A DNA stretch of 64,000 nt from Micromonospora acroterricola (GTDB lineage Bacteria > Actinomycetota > Actinomycetes > Mycobacteriales > Micromonosporaceae). How positions within the stretch are numbered: position 1 is the stretch's first letter; the number at the start of each line of letters is the position of its first letter. The DNA is taken from assembly GCF_003172955.1 (NCBI RefSeq), contig NZ_QGKR01000231.1, positions 17,133 through 81,132 on the forward strand. Direction: 5' to 3'. This document shows, piece after piece, positions 51,034-59,872 of the stretch. Under the pieces are notes generated by a model. The model searched no databases. It saw only the letters and a list, made by a program, of their open reading frames with translations, and was not told the origin of the DNA. The position numbers and the translations under genes are program-made.

Positions 51034-52068
51034 TCAGTCTGCCCGCGACGAGTTGACCATTGACGCCGCGCGGTTGACGATCCGCGCCGAATCCGAGTGT
51101 TCCTCCCGGTACGCCTGGGGGCTCGTCCCGTACGCGGCGCGGAACGCCCGGCTGAAGTGGGCCTTGTCCGAAAACCCCCAACGGGCGGCGACGGCCTGCA
51201 CGGTGTGGCCGCGCAGCGCCGGGTCGGCCAGGTCGCGCCGGCACCGGGCGAGCCGCAGGTCCCGGATGAAGGACGCCACGGTCGACTCCTCGGCCTCGAA
51301 CAACCGGTGCAGCGAGCGCAGCGAGATGTGGTGGGCGTCCGCGACGGTCTGCGGGCTGAGCGTCACGTCGCCGAGGTGGCGGTGGACGTACGCCTGCACC
51401 TGGGTGACCAGCGCTCGCCGGCGTACCTCGGTGGGCACGGCGTCCTCGGCGACCAGGTGCCGACCGAGCATGGTGGTGGCGAGGTCCAGCCCCACCGCGC
51501 CGAGCCGGCTGGCGTCGGCGGCGTGGTACTGCTCCGGGTGCCCGGTGACCTGGAGCAGGAACTGCGCCAGCAGCGCCCCGATGCCCTCGCTGCCGGACAT
51601 CCGGCCGCCGTAGAGCGCGGCCATCCGCTGCGGCGGCAGCGGCAGCGCGGCGTGCGGGATCAGCGTGATGATCGAGGTGGCCTGGTCGCGCTCCGGCTCG
51701 ATGGCGTGGTGGCAGACGTCGTGCGGGCGGGAGGCGTCGTAGAAGGTGAACTCACCGGCCTGGATCTCGCTGTGGCGACCGTCCTGGCTGGACGTGCCGA
51801 CGCCGCCCGTGGTGAGGGCGAGGATGTACAGCTCCGGGTCGGAGCGACGGACCAGCTTGCGGGTCCGGGTGGCGTCCAGCGACGGGTACTCGTACTCGAC
51901 CAGCTGGATCGGGCCGAGGTCGATGAAGTCGGCCCGGGCGGCGAAGTCGTCCGAGTGCGCGGACTGGATCCGCAGCGGCGCCGAGGTGCGCGCGACGAGG
52001 TCGAGCCACATCCCGAACCGTTCACCGGGCGGCAGCACGGTGGTGTCGACGGTGTCCCTGCGCAGCAT
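51034..52068 (-). CDS. AraC-family regulator with AraC-binding-like N-terminal domain
   Basis: The 344-residue protein has an N-terminal cupin-like AraC_binding_2 domain (VARTSAPLRIQSAHSDDFAA, ELYILALTTGGVGTSSQDG) and a C-terminal double helix-turn-helix (VTLSPQTVADAHHISLRSLHRLFEAE and VQAVAARWGFSDKAHFSRAFRAAYG). Typical of actinomycete activators. It follows the TetR gene by 10 bp and is likely co-transcribed with it. Confidence 0.92.
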   Translation of the reverse strand: MLRRDTVDTTVLPPGERFGMWLDLVARTSAPLRIQSAHSDDFAARADFIDLGPIQLVEYEYPSLDATRTRKLVRRSDPELYILALTTGGVGTSSQDGRHSEIQAGEFTFYDASRPHDVCHHAIEPERDQATSIITLIPHAALPLPPQRMAALYGGRMSGSEGIGALLAQFLLQVTGHPEQYHAADASRLGAVGLDLATTMLGRHLVAEDAVPTEVRRRALVTQVQAYVHRHLGDVTLSPQTVADAHHISLRSLHRLFEAEESTVASFIRDLRLARCRRDLADPALRGHTVQAVAARWGFSDKAHFSRAFRAAYGTSPQAYREEHSDSARIVNRAASMVNSSRAD

Positions 52069-52078
52069 CCGGCGCTCC

Positions 52079-52840
52079 TCAGACCGCTCGCCGGCGGATC
52101 AGGGCCTCGATGCCGTCGAGGATCCGGTCGAGGCCGAAGGTGAACTCCTCGTCCGGGTCGTCGTCGTGGTTCAGCACGCCGGAGGTCAGCACCCGGTGTA
52201 GCGCCGGGAAGCGGGCCGGGTCGATGAGCCGGCTGAGCATCCGGCCGTACGCCGGCATCATCTCGCCCGGCTTCCTGCCGGCGGCCCGGCTGCCCTCGGT
52301 GATCTGGGTGGTGAGGGTGGCTTCGCTCCGGACGTACCCGGTGATCAGCAGCAGTGCCGACATCTGCTCGCCCTCGGTCAGCGCGGTGCCGTCGAGGCAG
52401 CGCAGCCCGTCCTCCATCCAGCCGAGCGTCTGGGGGGTGAGCGGCGGGCCGGTGATCGGCACGTGCAGCAGCCAGGGCCGCCGCCGCAGCACGTCGTGCT
52501 CCGCCCAGGCCCAGCGGGTGAGGCCGGCGCGCCAGTCGACGCCCGGTGCGGCGGGGCCGGGCGAGGGGCCGTACCCGGTGTCGACCATGAGCATCAGCAG
52601 CTCGTCCTTGGAGCCGATGTGCCGGTAGAGGGCCATGGTGGCGGCGCCCAGCTCCTTGGCCACCCGGCTCATCGAGACGGCCGCCAGCCCGTCGGCGTCG
52701 GCCACCCGCACGGCGGCGTCCACGATGCCGCTCACGGTCAGCCCCGGCCGGGGGCCCTTGGGTGGCCGCTCCCGCAACCCCCAGGCGCTCTCGATGGCCG
52801 GCGGGATCGCCGGGCCGTCGTCGTCTGTCCTCGCCGCCAC
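52079..52840 (-). CDS. TetR-family regulator with TetR_C_11/TetR_C-type ligand domain
   Basis: The 253-residue protein has a TetR N-terminal domain (LTVSGIVDAAVRVADADGLAAVSMSRVAKELGAATMALYRHIGSK) and a C-terminal ligand domain like that of TetR(A/B) relatives controlling drug exporters (VDWRAGLTRWAWAEHDVLRRRPWLLHVPITGPPL). GTG 52840 is preceded by AAGGAGG. Divergent from a DHA2 exporter, with twin operators between. Confidence 0.93.
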   Translation of the reverse strand: MAARTDDDGPAIPPAIESAWGLRERPPKGPRPGLTVSGIVDAAVRVADADGLAAVSMSRVAKELGAATMALYRHIGSKDELLMLMVDTGYGPSPGPAAPGVDWRAGLTRWAWAEHDVLRRRPWLLHVPITGPPLTPQTLGWMEDGLRCLDGTALTEGEQMSALLLITGYVRSEATLTTQITEGSRAAGRKPGEMMPAYGRMLSRLIDPARFPALHRVLTSGVLNHDDDPDEEFTFGLDRILDGIEALIRRRAV

Positions 52841-52870
52841 GTTTTCCTCCTTGCCCGGCCATCCTAGTTC

Positions 52871-52908
52871 TGCGTATGGTCTACGCATTACAGCGTACGA
52901 CATACGCA
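52871..52908. promoter_or_regulatory. Twin TetR-type operators
   Basis: TGCGTATGGTCTACGCA (52871-52887) and AGCGTACGACATACGCA (52892-52908) are two imperfect palindromes, centres 21 bp (two helical turns) apart. Their outer halves also form an 11-bp inverted repeat, TTCTGCGTATG/CATACGCAGAA. They lie between the divergent TetR and exporter starts. Confidence 0.75.
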
Positions 52909-52922
52909 GAAGGAGTTCTCCC

Positions 52923-54551
52923 ATGACGACGACGACCGCACCGGCACCCCGCGCGGGCCGGCGGGAGTGGATCGGGTTCACGGTGCTGATGCTGCCGCTG
53001 CTCCTGGTCTCGATGGACGTGTCGGTGCTCTACTTCGCCGTCCCGTTCATCAGCGAGGAGTTGCGCCCCACCGGCACCCAGCAACTCTGGATCTTCGACA
53101 TCTACGGCTTCGTGCTGGCCGGGCTGCTGATCACCATGGGCGCCCTCGGTGACCGCATCGGGCGGCGCCGGCTGCTGCTGTTCGGCGCGGCGGCGTTCGG
53201 CGCGGCGTCCCTGCTGGCCGCGTACGCCGACAGCGCCACGACGCTGATCGCCGCGCGCGCCGTACTGGGCGTCGGCGGGGCCACCCTGATGCCCTCCACG
53301 CTCGCCCTGGTGCGCAACATGTTCCACGACGCCAAGCAGCGCGGCACCGCGATCGGCATCTGGACCGCCACGCTCACCGGTGGCATCGCGATCGGTCCGG
53401 TGCTCAGCGGCGTCCTGCTGGAGCACTTCTGGTGGGGCTCGATCTTCCTGATCAACATTCCGGCGATGGTGCTGCTGCTCCTGCTCGCCCCGGTGCTGGT
53501 GCCCGAGTTCCGCAACCCGACGGGCGGGCGGTTCGACCTGGTCAGCGCGGTGCTGTCGCTCGGCGCTCTGCTGCCGGTCATCTACGGCATCAAGGAGATC
53601 GCCCGCGACGGCGTCGACGCGGCGCGGGTGCTGGCCATCGTGGCGGGCCTGCTGGTCGGGGCGCTGTTCCTGCACCGGCAGCGGACCCGGACGTACCCGA
53701 TGATCGACCTGGCGCTGTTCCGCCGTCGCGGCTTCGCGGGGTCGCTCGCGGTCAACCTGCTGGCGATGTTCGCCCTGGTCGGCTTCGCCATCTTCACCAC
53801 CCAGCATCTCCAGCTGGTGTTCGGCCTCAGCCCGCTGCGGGCGGCACTGTGGAGCCTCGTGCCGTCCCTGGCGGTGGGCGGGATCGCCCCGGCCGCCGCC
53901 GCGCTCGCCCAGCGGGTCGAGCGGGCGTACCTGATCGGGACCGGTTTCGGGATCGCCGTGCTCGGCTTCGTGGTGCTCACCCGGGTCACGCCGGAGTCGC
54001 CGCTGTGGCTGCTGCTGCTCGGCGCCAGCATCTACGCGGCCGGTCTGGTGATGGTGATGTCACTGGTCACCGAGCTGGTCCTCGGCGCGGCGCCGCCGGA
54101 GCAGGCCGGTGTCGCCTCGGCGCTGACCGAGTCCAGCAGCGAGCTGGGCGGCGCGCTGGGGATGGCGATCCTGGGCAGCGTGGGCGCGGCCGTCTACCGT
54201 CGTGAGGTCCTCGACGGCCTGCCCGCCGGGCTCCCGGCGGACGCCCGCGACGCGGCCCGGGAGACGCTGGCCGGCGCGCTGGCGGTGGCCGAGGGCCTGC
54301 CGACGCAGCTGGGCGACACCGTGCTGCACGCCGCCCGGCTCGCGTTCACCGACGGGCTGCACCTCGCCGCGATCGCCGCCGTGGTGGCGATGCTGCTCGG
54401 CGTGGTGACCGCGCTGCTCTCGCTGCGCGGCGTCCGCCCCGGCGACCCCGCCGTGCTGCCCGCCGAGCCGGTTTCGGCCGCCCACGGGTCGACGACGGCG
54501 AACGAGCGGACGCCGACCCCGACCGGTCCGGGCGGCCCGGCTGCCGGGTGA
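52923..54551 (+). CDS. DHA2-family MFS multidrug exporter
   Basis: The 542-residue protein has 14 predicted membrane segments, the DHA2 size, with DISVLYFAVPFISEEL-type start (SMDVSVLYFAVPFISEEL), motif A (GDRIGRRRLLLFGAA) and motif C (GGIAIGPVLSGVLLEHFWW). It would export drugs with protons. ATG 52923 follows AAGGAG. Paired with the divergent TetR and its operators, so likely induced by its substrate. Confidence 0.93.
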   Translation: MTTTTAPAPRAGRREWIGFTVLMLPLLLVSMDVSVLYFAVPFISEELRPTGTQQLWIFDIYGFVLAGLLITMGALGDRIGRRRLLLFGAAAFGAASLLAAYADSATTLIAARAVLGVGGATLMPSTLALVRNMFHDAKQRGTAIGIWTATLTGGIAIGPVLSGVLLEHFWWGSIFLINIPAMVLLLLLAPVLVPEFRNPTGGRFDLVSAVLSLGALLPVIYGIKEIARDGVDAARVLAIVAGLLVGALFLHRQRTRTYPMIDLALFRRRGFAGSLAVNLLAMFALVGFAIFTTQHLQLVFGLSPLRAALWSLVPSLAVGGIAPAAAALAQRVERAYLIGTGFGIAVLGFVVLTRVTPESPLWLLLLGASIYAAGLVMVMSLVTELVLGAAPPEQAGVASALTESSSELGGALGMAILGSVGAAVYRREVLDGLPAGLPADARDAARETLAGALAVAEGLPTQLGDTVLHAARLAFTDGLHLAAIAAVVAMLLGVVTALLSLRGVRPGDPAVLPAEPVSAAHGSTTANERTPTPTGPGGPAAG

Positions 54552-54564
54552 CCGGCGCAGCGAA

Positions 54565-54610
54565 GCGGCCGCCCGGTGGCCTCCCGAGAGGGGGACCACC
54601 GGGCGGCCGC
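54565..54610 (+). terminator. Terminator after the exporter
   Basis: GCGGCCGCCCGGTGG pairs perfectly with CCACCGGGCGGCCGC (15 bp) around a 16-nt loop, 13 bp after the stop and 23 bp from the stop of the convergent gene. Confidence 0.8.
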
Positions 54611-54633
54611 CCGGGTGTTCGTGGTCGGGTGGG

Positions 54634-55137
54634 TCAGTCGTTGAGCACGTGCGCGAGACGGTCGCGGAAGCGCCGCTCCGAGTCGCTGACCGACTCGCCG
54701 CCCAGCCCGAGCAGACCACCGCTGGACGCGGCGCCCACCACCTGCTCGGCGATCTTCACCAGCCAGTGCTTGTACGCGCCGGCCTCGCCCTCGTCGACCC
54801 GGACGGCCAGCAGCGTGGCGGCCTCGGCGGCCCGCAGCAGCACGTCGTCGATCATCGCCCGGGGGTCGGCGGGGGCGATGACGGGCAGCTCCTCGCCGCT
54901 GTCCGGGTCGCCGACCCGGGTCACGATCTCACCGGCCACGGCGGCGACCAGGGGACTGGCCGACTCCCGGCCGGCGGCGATGGTCTCCAGCCCGGCGGCG
55001 TTCTCCGCCATCGTCCGGCGGGTGCCGTCGGATTCCGCGGCGCTCGCGGCGGTCAGCACCGACTGCGGCAGGCCGACCAGCAGCCCCCACTCCTCGTCGG
55101 AGAAACCAAAACCGGTGTACGCCGGCTGCTCGATCAC
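54634..55137 (-). CDS. Conserved hypothetical protein
   Basis: The 167-residue soluble protein starts MIEQPAYTGFGFSDEEWGLL and is mainly helical; it ends with GEAGAYKHWLVKIAEQVVGA and FRDRLAHVLND. The family is common in actinomycetes, with no known function to me. GTG 55137 follows AAGGGG; the frame is open to 55173. Confidence 0.7.
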   Translation of the reverse strand: MIEQPAYTGFGFSDEEWGLLVGLPQSVLTAASAAESDGTRRTMAENAAGLETIAAGRESASPLVAAVAGEIVTRVGDPDSGEELPVIAPADPRAMIDDVLLRAAEAATLLAVRVDEGEAGAYKHWLVKIAEQVVGAASSGGLLGLGGESVSDSERRFRDRLAHVLND

Positions 55138-55205
55138 GGCAACGCCCCTTCCGCCCTGCTCTGTCCTGGTCAATCGATGGGCCCCGCGCCGGTGCCCGGC
55201 TCAGG

Positions 55206-56837
55206 CTAGTCCAGCGCCAGCAGGCCCTGTTCGGACACCACGCGCACGGACAGCGTCTTGTACCCGACCTCGTCGAAGAGAACCGTCATCTTGTCCTCCT
55301 CGTACCCGAGCACCAGGCCGTGGCCCCACTCCGGGTGCCGCACCTGGCTGTGCACCGGGAACGGCCCGACCGCGCCCTGGTCGGCGACGCTGGTGCCGTT
55401 GTGGCAGTTGTCGCAGTGCGCGCAGACCTTCGTCATCTGCTCGCCGAAGTAGGCCAGCAGGGTCTGCCCCCGGCAGGCGGTGGTCTCGGCGAAGGCCCGC
55501 ATCATGTCCGTCCGGGACCGGGTCACCGTCTGCTGCCGCTCCGCCTCGGCCAGCGCCGCCGCGGCGGCGTCCACGGGCGTCGGGGCGTAACGGGGAACGC
55601 CGAGGCGCTGCCGGGCGCGCGGCTCGGCGGCCCCGACCTGCTCCAGAAGGGACAGGTACTGGCCCAGCTTGCGCGGCCCGAGGCCGGTGGCCTCCCTCAG
55701 CTCGGTCTTGGTGGCGGGCTTGCGGCGCAGCAGCGCTGCCAGGTCGCGCAGCTCGGTCTCGTCGGGCAGGCCACCGCTGAAGAACCGTTGCAGCCCCACG
55801 TCCTCGGCCTGCCACAGCAGCAGGACCCGGGCCGGCTGCCCGTCGCGCCCGGCCCGGCCGATCTCCTGGAAGTAGCTGTCCGGCGAGTCGGGCAGCGCCA
55901 TGTGCACCACCCAGGCAATGTTCGGCTTGTCGATACCCATTCCGAACGCCGAGGTGGCCACCATGATCGGCACCTCGTCGGCGAGGAACGCCTCGTGCAG
56001 CTCGGCGCGCGCGCCGGCCGCCATGCCCCCGTGGTAGCACTGCGCCGGGAACCCGTCGTCGGTCAACCGGGCGGCCAGCTCCTCGGCCGAGCGGCGGGTC
56101 GGCACGTAGATGATTCCCGGCCGCTCGTCGTCGCGCAGCAGCGTGACCAGCCGCCGCCACCGGTAGTCCTCGGTGGGGCAGTGCGCCACCTCGAGGAACA
56201 GGTTGGGCCGGTCCAGCCCGGAGACCACCACCTCCGGCTTCCGCAGCCGCAGCCGGGCGATGATGTCGTCGCGGACCGGCGGGGACGCGGTGGCGGTCAG
56301 CGCGACCACCGGCGGCCGGCCGATGCCCTCGATCAGGTGCCCGAGCGCCAGGTAGTCGGGGCGGAAGTCGTGCCCCCAGGCCGAGATGCAGTGCGCCTCG
56401 TCGATCGCCACCAGCGCCGGCTTGAGCGAGGCGACCTCGGCCATCCGGTCGGGGTTGCTCAGCTGCTCCGGGGTGATGAACAGGAACTCCGCCCGGCCCT
56501 CGCGGATCTCGGTGATCGCCTCGGCCTGCTGGGCGGCCGACTCGTTCGAGCTGATCCGCACGGCCCGCAGCTCCGGGCGCTGGCGTTCGTTGAGGGCCGC
56601 GATCTGGTCCTGCTGGAGGGCCAGCAGCGGGGAGATCACCACGGTGGGGCCGGGGATCAGGCTGGCCGGGATCTGGTAGATGGCCGACTTGCCGGCGCCG
56701 GTCGGCAGCACCACCAGGGCGTCGCGTCGCTTCATCACCGCCCGCATGGCGGCGAGCTGGTTGGGCCGCAGCGTGGTCCAGCCGAAGAGGCTCCGCGCCG
56801 CGCGGCGCAACGTCATCGAGTGCGTGGACAGTTTCAT
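55206..56837 (-). CDS. RecQ-family ATP-dependent DNA helicase
   Basis: The 543-residue helicase has FGWTTLRPNQLAAMRAVM (Q-motif region), LPTGAGKSAIYQIP (Walker A), IDEAHCISAWGHDFRPDY, ALTATASP, and QEIGRAGRDGQPA (motif VI). RecQ zinc-binding cysteines are visible as CRGQTLLAYFG and CAHCDNC. The C-terminus has no HRDC; instead it ends with a small domain (VRHPEWGHGLVLGYEEDKMTVLFDEVGYKTL), as in the shorter actinomycete RecQ-like proteins. Role: unwinding of recombination and replication-fork structures, 3' to 5'. Confidence 0.92.
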   Translation of the reverse strand: MKLSTHSMTLRRAARSLFGWTTLRPNQLAAMRAVMKRRDALVVLPTGAGKSAIYQIPASLIPGPTVVISPLLALQQDQIAALNERQRPELRAVRISSNESAAQQAEAITEIREGRAEFLFITPEQLSNPDRMAEVASLKPALVAIDEAHCISAWGHDFRPDYLALGHLIEGIGRPPVVALTATASPPVRDDIIARLRLRKPEVVVSGLDRPNLFLEVAHCPTEDYRWRRLVTLLRDDERPGIIYVPTRRSAEELAARLTDDGFPAQCYHGGMAAGARAELHEAFLADEVPIMVATSAFGMGIDKPNIAWVVHMALPDSPDSYFQEIGRAGRDGQPARVLLLWQAEDVGLQRFFSGGLPDETELRDLAALLRRKPATKTELREATGLGPRKLGQYLSLLEQVGAAEPRARQRLGVPRYAPTPVDAAAAALAEAERQQTVTRSRTDMMRAFAETTACRGQTLLAYFGEQMTKVCAHCDNCHNGTSVADQGAVGPFPVHSQVRHPEWGHGLVLGYEEDKMTVLFDEVGYKTLSVRVVSEQGLLALD

Positions 56838-56978
56838 CGAGGGCCGGAGGTACCCGACCCGACCAGCACCGAAACGCGCCCGTCTGTGACGTCGCCGACC
56901 GTCGCCGGATCGAGACCGTGGACGGTCGCCGACGCGGTCGGACGGCAGCCGCCCAGGATCTCGCCGGGGTGGGACGGG
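56838..56978. other. Intergenic region upstream of recQ
   Basis: 141 bp holding the likely recQ promoter; one GACCGT/ACGGTC inverted repeat is seen near 56896-56925. No gene. Confidence 0.3.
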
Positions 56979-57929
56979 TCAGCGCAGGCGGGGCAGGACC
57001 TCGCGCTGGTAGAGGTCGAACAGGCCCTGGTGGTGCGGGCCGACGGTGGCCACGTACACCTCGTCGAAGCCGGCCTTGGCGTACTTGTCGATCATCTCCA
57101 GGTGCGCGTCGGCACTGTTGCCGCACACGAACGCCTCCTTCATCATCTCCGGCTTGACCAGCTCGGCAACCTGCTCGAAGTGGCGCGGCGAGGGAAGCAC
57201 CTGGGACAGCTCGCCCGGCACCCCGGCGTTGGGCCAGCGCTCGTACGCGATCCGCATGCCCTCGTCCTCGCTGTCGGCGTACGCCGCCTTGAAGCCGGCC
57301 TGGCACGGCTTGTCGCCGCCGCCGTTCTCCCGGAAGCGCCGGACCATCTCGGCGTCGGGCATGGTGCTCACGTAGCCGTCGCCGATCCGGGCGGCCAGAT
57401 CGATGGCCTTCGGGCCGAAGCCGGAGACGTAGATCGGTGGGGGAGCGTCGGGCAGCGTGTAGATCCGGGCGTGTTCGACCGTGTAGTGCTTCCCGTGATG
57501 GTTGACGAAGCCGCCCTCCCACAGCTTGCGCAGCACCTCGACGGCCTCCTCGAGCATCTCCAGCCGGACGTCGGCCTGCGGCCAGGCGTCGCCGAAGATG
57601 TGCTCGTTGAGCGCCTCGCCGCTGCCGACGCCGAGCACGAACCGCCCGCCGTGCAGCACCGCGCTGGTGGCGGCGGCCTGGGCGATCACGGCCGGGTGGA
57701 TCCGCACGGTCGGGCAGGTCACCGCGGTGGTCACCGGCAGCGAGCAGACCTGGCTGAGCGCGCCGATCATCGACCAGACGAACGCGCTCTGCCCCTGTGC
57801 GTCCACCCACGGGTGGTAGTGGTCGGAGATCCACAGCGCCTCGAAGCCGGCCTGTTCGGCGCCGCGCGCCTGCTCCAGCAGCTCTGCCGGCGTGAACTCC
57901 TCACTGGACAGAAAGTAGCCGATCTTCAT
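56979..57929 (-). CDS. LLM-class F420-dependent oxidoreductase
   Basis: The 316-residue luciferase-like TIM barrel has MKIGYFLSSEEFTPAELLEQA, WISDHYHPWVDAQGQSAFVWSMIGAL, VTCPTVRIHPAVIAQAAATS, GVGSGEALNEH and GFGPKAIDLAARIGDGYV. This is close to the F420-dependent glucose-6-phosphate dehydrogenase group and related alcohol dehydrogenases (TIGR03557-type). Precise substrate unknown. RBS GGGGGAGA. Confidence 0.92.
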   Translation of the reverse strand: MKIGYFLSSEEFTPAELLEQARGAEQAGFEALWISDHYHPWVDAQGQSAFVWSMIGALSQVCSLPVTTAVTCPTVRIHPAVIAQAAATSAVLHGGRFVLGVGSGEALNEHIFGDAWPQADVRLEMLEEAVEVLRKLWEGGFVNHHGKHYTVEHARIYTLPDAPPPIYVSGFGPKAIDLAARIGDGYVSTMPDAEMVRRFRENGGGDKPCQAGFKAAYADSEDEGMRIAYERWPNAGVPGELSQVLPSPRHFEQVAELVKPEMMKEAFVCGNSADAHLEMIDKYAKAGFDEVYVATVGPHHQGLFDLYQREVLPRLR

Positions 57930-58029
57930 GGTCTCCCCCTCGCGACGCGGACCCGCTGACGGGGGAAGCCCTACCCCGGCCAGGGTCGGCCACACCCGGC
58001 CCGCCGGTGCCCGATCGGGTGGGTCGCGC

Positions 58030-58155
58030 TCAGCGGCGGCCGAACATCGCCCGGATCGCGGCGAGCAGCAGCAGGGCGCCGACCACCAGGCCGAGCAGGC
58101 GTACGCCGGGGATGTCGGCCGGGCTCGTGGCGTCGGCCAGCAGGGCGGGGTCCAT
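58030..58155 (-). CDS. Small single-pass membrane protein, 41 residues
   Basis: This frame, shorter than usual cut-offs, reads MDPALLADATSPADIP, then a hydrophobic helix (VRLLGLVVGALLLLAAIRA) and a basic end MFGRR. ATG 58155 follows GGGGAGAG at 8 bp. Topology with positive tail suggests a real small membrane protein, but no family is known. Confidence 0.5.
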   Translation of the reverse strand: MDPALLADATSPADIPGVRLLGLVVGALLLLAAIRAMFGRR

Positions 58156-58189
58156 CCCCGCACTCTCCCCGGGACCGGGCGGCCGGGCA

Positions 58190-58250
58190 ACTGTAAGGTT
58201 TATTGACTATTGAATCGCCCAGTGTGACCATGGCAGCACCGCCTGCCGGT
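58190..58250 (+). promoter_or_regulatory. A+T-rich control region before the GH3 gene
   Basis: The stretch around 58192-58222 (TGTAAGGTTTATTGACTATTG) is A+T-rich unlike its surroundings and contains TTGACT. It resembles an operator-promoter for a sugar-responsive regulator (ROK or MurR type), but I cannot place a -10 box. Confidence 0.35.
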
Positions 58251-58294
58251 GGCGGTGCGCCGAGGGCGCGCGAGAGATGGGGTACGGGGGCCGC

Positions 58295-58375
58295 ATGAGC
58301 GAGCGCAACCAGCGGATCGGCGCGGGCGCGCCGGCACCGGGGACCGACGGCGACCGCCACGAGGGGGCGGCGTGA
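58295..58375 (+). CDS. Possible 26-residue leader peptide overlapping the GH3 start
   Basis: ATG 58295 follows GGGGG and opens a 26-codon frame whose TGA overlaps the GTG of the GH3 gene (GTGA). It may be a translationally coupled leader, or the remnant of a lost gene. No similarity known. Confidence 0.25.
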   Translation: MSERNQRIGAGAPAPGTDGDRHEGAA

Positions 58376-59862
58376 GCGCGCCCAGCGGGCACCTCCCGGC
58401 GCTGGCGGCCGCCGTCCTGCAACCCGGGTTCGTCGGCACCACCCCGCCACCGTGGGTGTGCCGCTGGCTCGGCGAGGGGCTCGGCTCGGTGGTGCTCTTC
58501 GCCCGCAACGTCGTCGATTCCGCCCAGGTGGCGGCGCTCACCGCGACGCTGCGCGCCGAGCGGCCGGACGTCATCGTGGCGATCGACGAGGAGGCCGGCG
58601 ACGTCACCCGGATCGAGTCGGTCCACGGCAGCTCCCGGCCCGGCAACTTCGCCCTCGGCGCGGTCGACGACCCGGAGCTGACCGAGGCGGTCGCCCGGGA
58701 CCTCGGCGTCGAGCTGGCGGCCGCCGGCGTCACCCTCGACTACGCCCCGGACGCCGACGTCAACTCCAACCCGGCGAACCCGGTGATCGGCGTCCGCTCG
58801 TTCGGGGCCGACCCCGCGCTGGTCGCGCGGCACACCGCCGCCTGGGTCCGCGGTCTCCAGGACGGCGGCGTCGCCGCCTGCGCCAAGCACTTCCCGGGGC
58901 ACGGCGACACCCGGGTCGACTCCCACCACGACCTGCCCCGCATCACCGCCGACCGGGACCGGCTGGACGCCTGCGAGCTGGCCCCCTTCCGGGCCGCCGT
59001 CGCGGCCGGCGTGCAGGCCGTGATGACCGGCCACCTGCTCGTGCCCGCGCTCGACCCGCAGCTGCCGGCCACGCTGAGCCACCGCATCCTGGGCGGCCTG
59101 CTCCGCGACGAGATGGGCTTCTCCGGCGTGGTGGTGACCGACGCGGTGGAGATGCGCGCGGTCGCCGACCGGTACGGCTTCGCCGGCGCGGCGGTCCGCG
59201 CGCTCGCCGCCGGCGCCGACGCGATCTGCGTGGGCGGCGAACGGGCCGACGAGCACGCGGCCCGGGAGCTGCGCGACGCGATCGTGGCCGCGGTCGTCTC
59301 CGGTGACCTGCCCGAGGAACGCCTCGCCGAGGCGGCCAAGCGGGTCGGCCAGCTCGCCGCCTGGACGGTGGCCGCCCGCACGGCCCGGTCGGCCCGAGCG
59401 CGCGGCGACGCCGCTGTCGGGCTGGTCGCCGCCCGCCGCGCCGTGCGGGTCACCTCCGCCGGCGCCGGAACCGTCGCGCTGCCCCTGACCCGCGCGGCGC
59501 ACGTGGTCGAGTTCGAGCCGCCGCGCAACATCGCCATCGGCGCGGAGACGCCGTGGGGCATCGGGGTGCCGCTGGCCGAGCTGCTGCCCGGCACCAGCGC
59601 CGTCCGCTACGCCGAGCCCGACGTGCCGGCCGATCCGGGCGCCGGGGCGGGCGGTCGCCCGCTGGTGCTGGTCGTCCGCGACCTGCACCGGCACGACTGG
59701 ATGCGCGCCGCGGTGCAGCGAGCCCTGGCCACCCGGCCGGACGCGGTCGTGGTGGAACTGGGTGTGCCCGAGCTGGTCACCGGCGCGGTGCACCTGGCCA
59801 CCCACGGCGCCACCCGGGCCAGCGGGCAGGCCGCCGCGGAGGTGCTGACCGGCGCCCGCTGA
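58372..59862 (+). CDS. Glycoside hydrolase family 3 protein, NagZ-like
   Basis: The 496-residue GH3 N-acetylglucosaminidase has the NagZ signatures: VAIDEEAGDVTRIESVHGSS, CAKHFPGHGDTRVDSHHDLP (KH and catalytic His/Asp dyad region), and nucleophile aspartate VVVTDAVEMRA. It would cleave GlcNAc-anhMurNAc or chitobiose inside the cell in peptidoglycan/chitin recycling. No signal peptide. GTG 58372 with GGGGG upstream. Confidence 0.92.
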   Translation: MSAPSGHLPALAAAVLQPGFVGTTPPPWVCRWLGEGLGSVVLFARNVVDSAQVAALTATLRAERPDVIVAIDEEAGDVTRIESVHGSSRPGNFALGAVDDPELTEAVARDLGVELAAAGVTLDYAPDADVNSNPANPVIGVRSFGADPALVARHTAAWVRGLQDGGVAACAKHFPGHGDTRVDSHHDLPRITADRDRLDACELAPFRAAVAAGVQAVMTGHLLVPALDPQLPATLSHRILGGLLRDEMGFSGVVVTDAVEMRAVADRYGFAGAAVRALAAGADAICVGGERADEHAARELRDAIVAAVVSGDLPEERLAEAAKRVGQLAAWTVAARTARSARARGDAAVGLVAARRAVRVTSAGAGTVALPLTRAAHVVEFEPPRNIAIGAETPWGIGVPLAELLPGTSAVRYAEPDVPADPGAGAGGRPLVLVVRDLHRHDWMRAAVQRALATRPDAVVVELGVPELVTGAVHLATHGATRASGQAAAEVLTGAR

Positions 59863-59872
59863 CCCGACCGCG

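Noticed and set aside
55320..57959. An 879-codon plus-strand frame across recQ and the LLM oxidoreductase
   Set aside because: Antisense to two well-identified genes.
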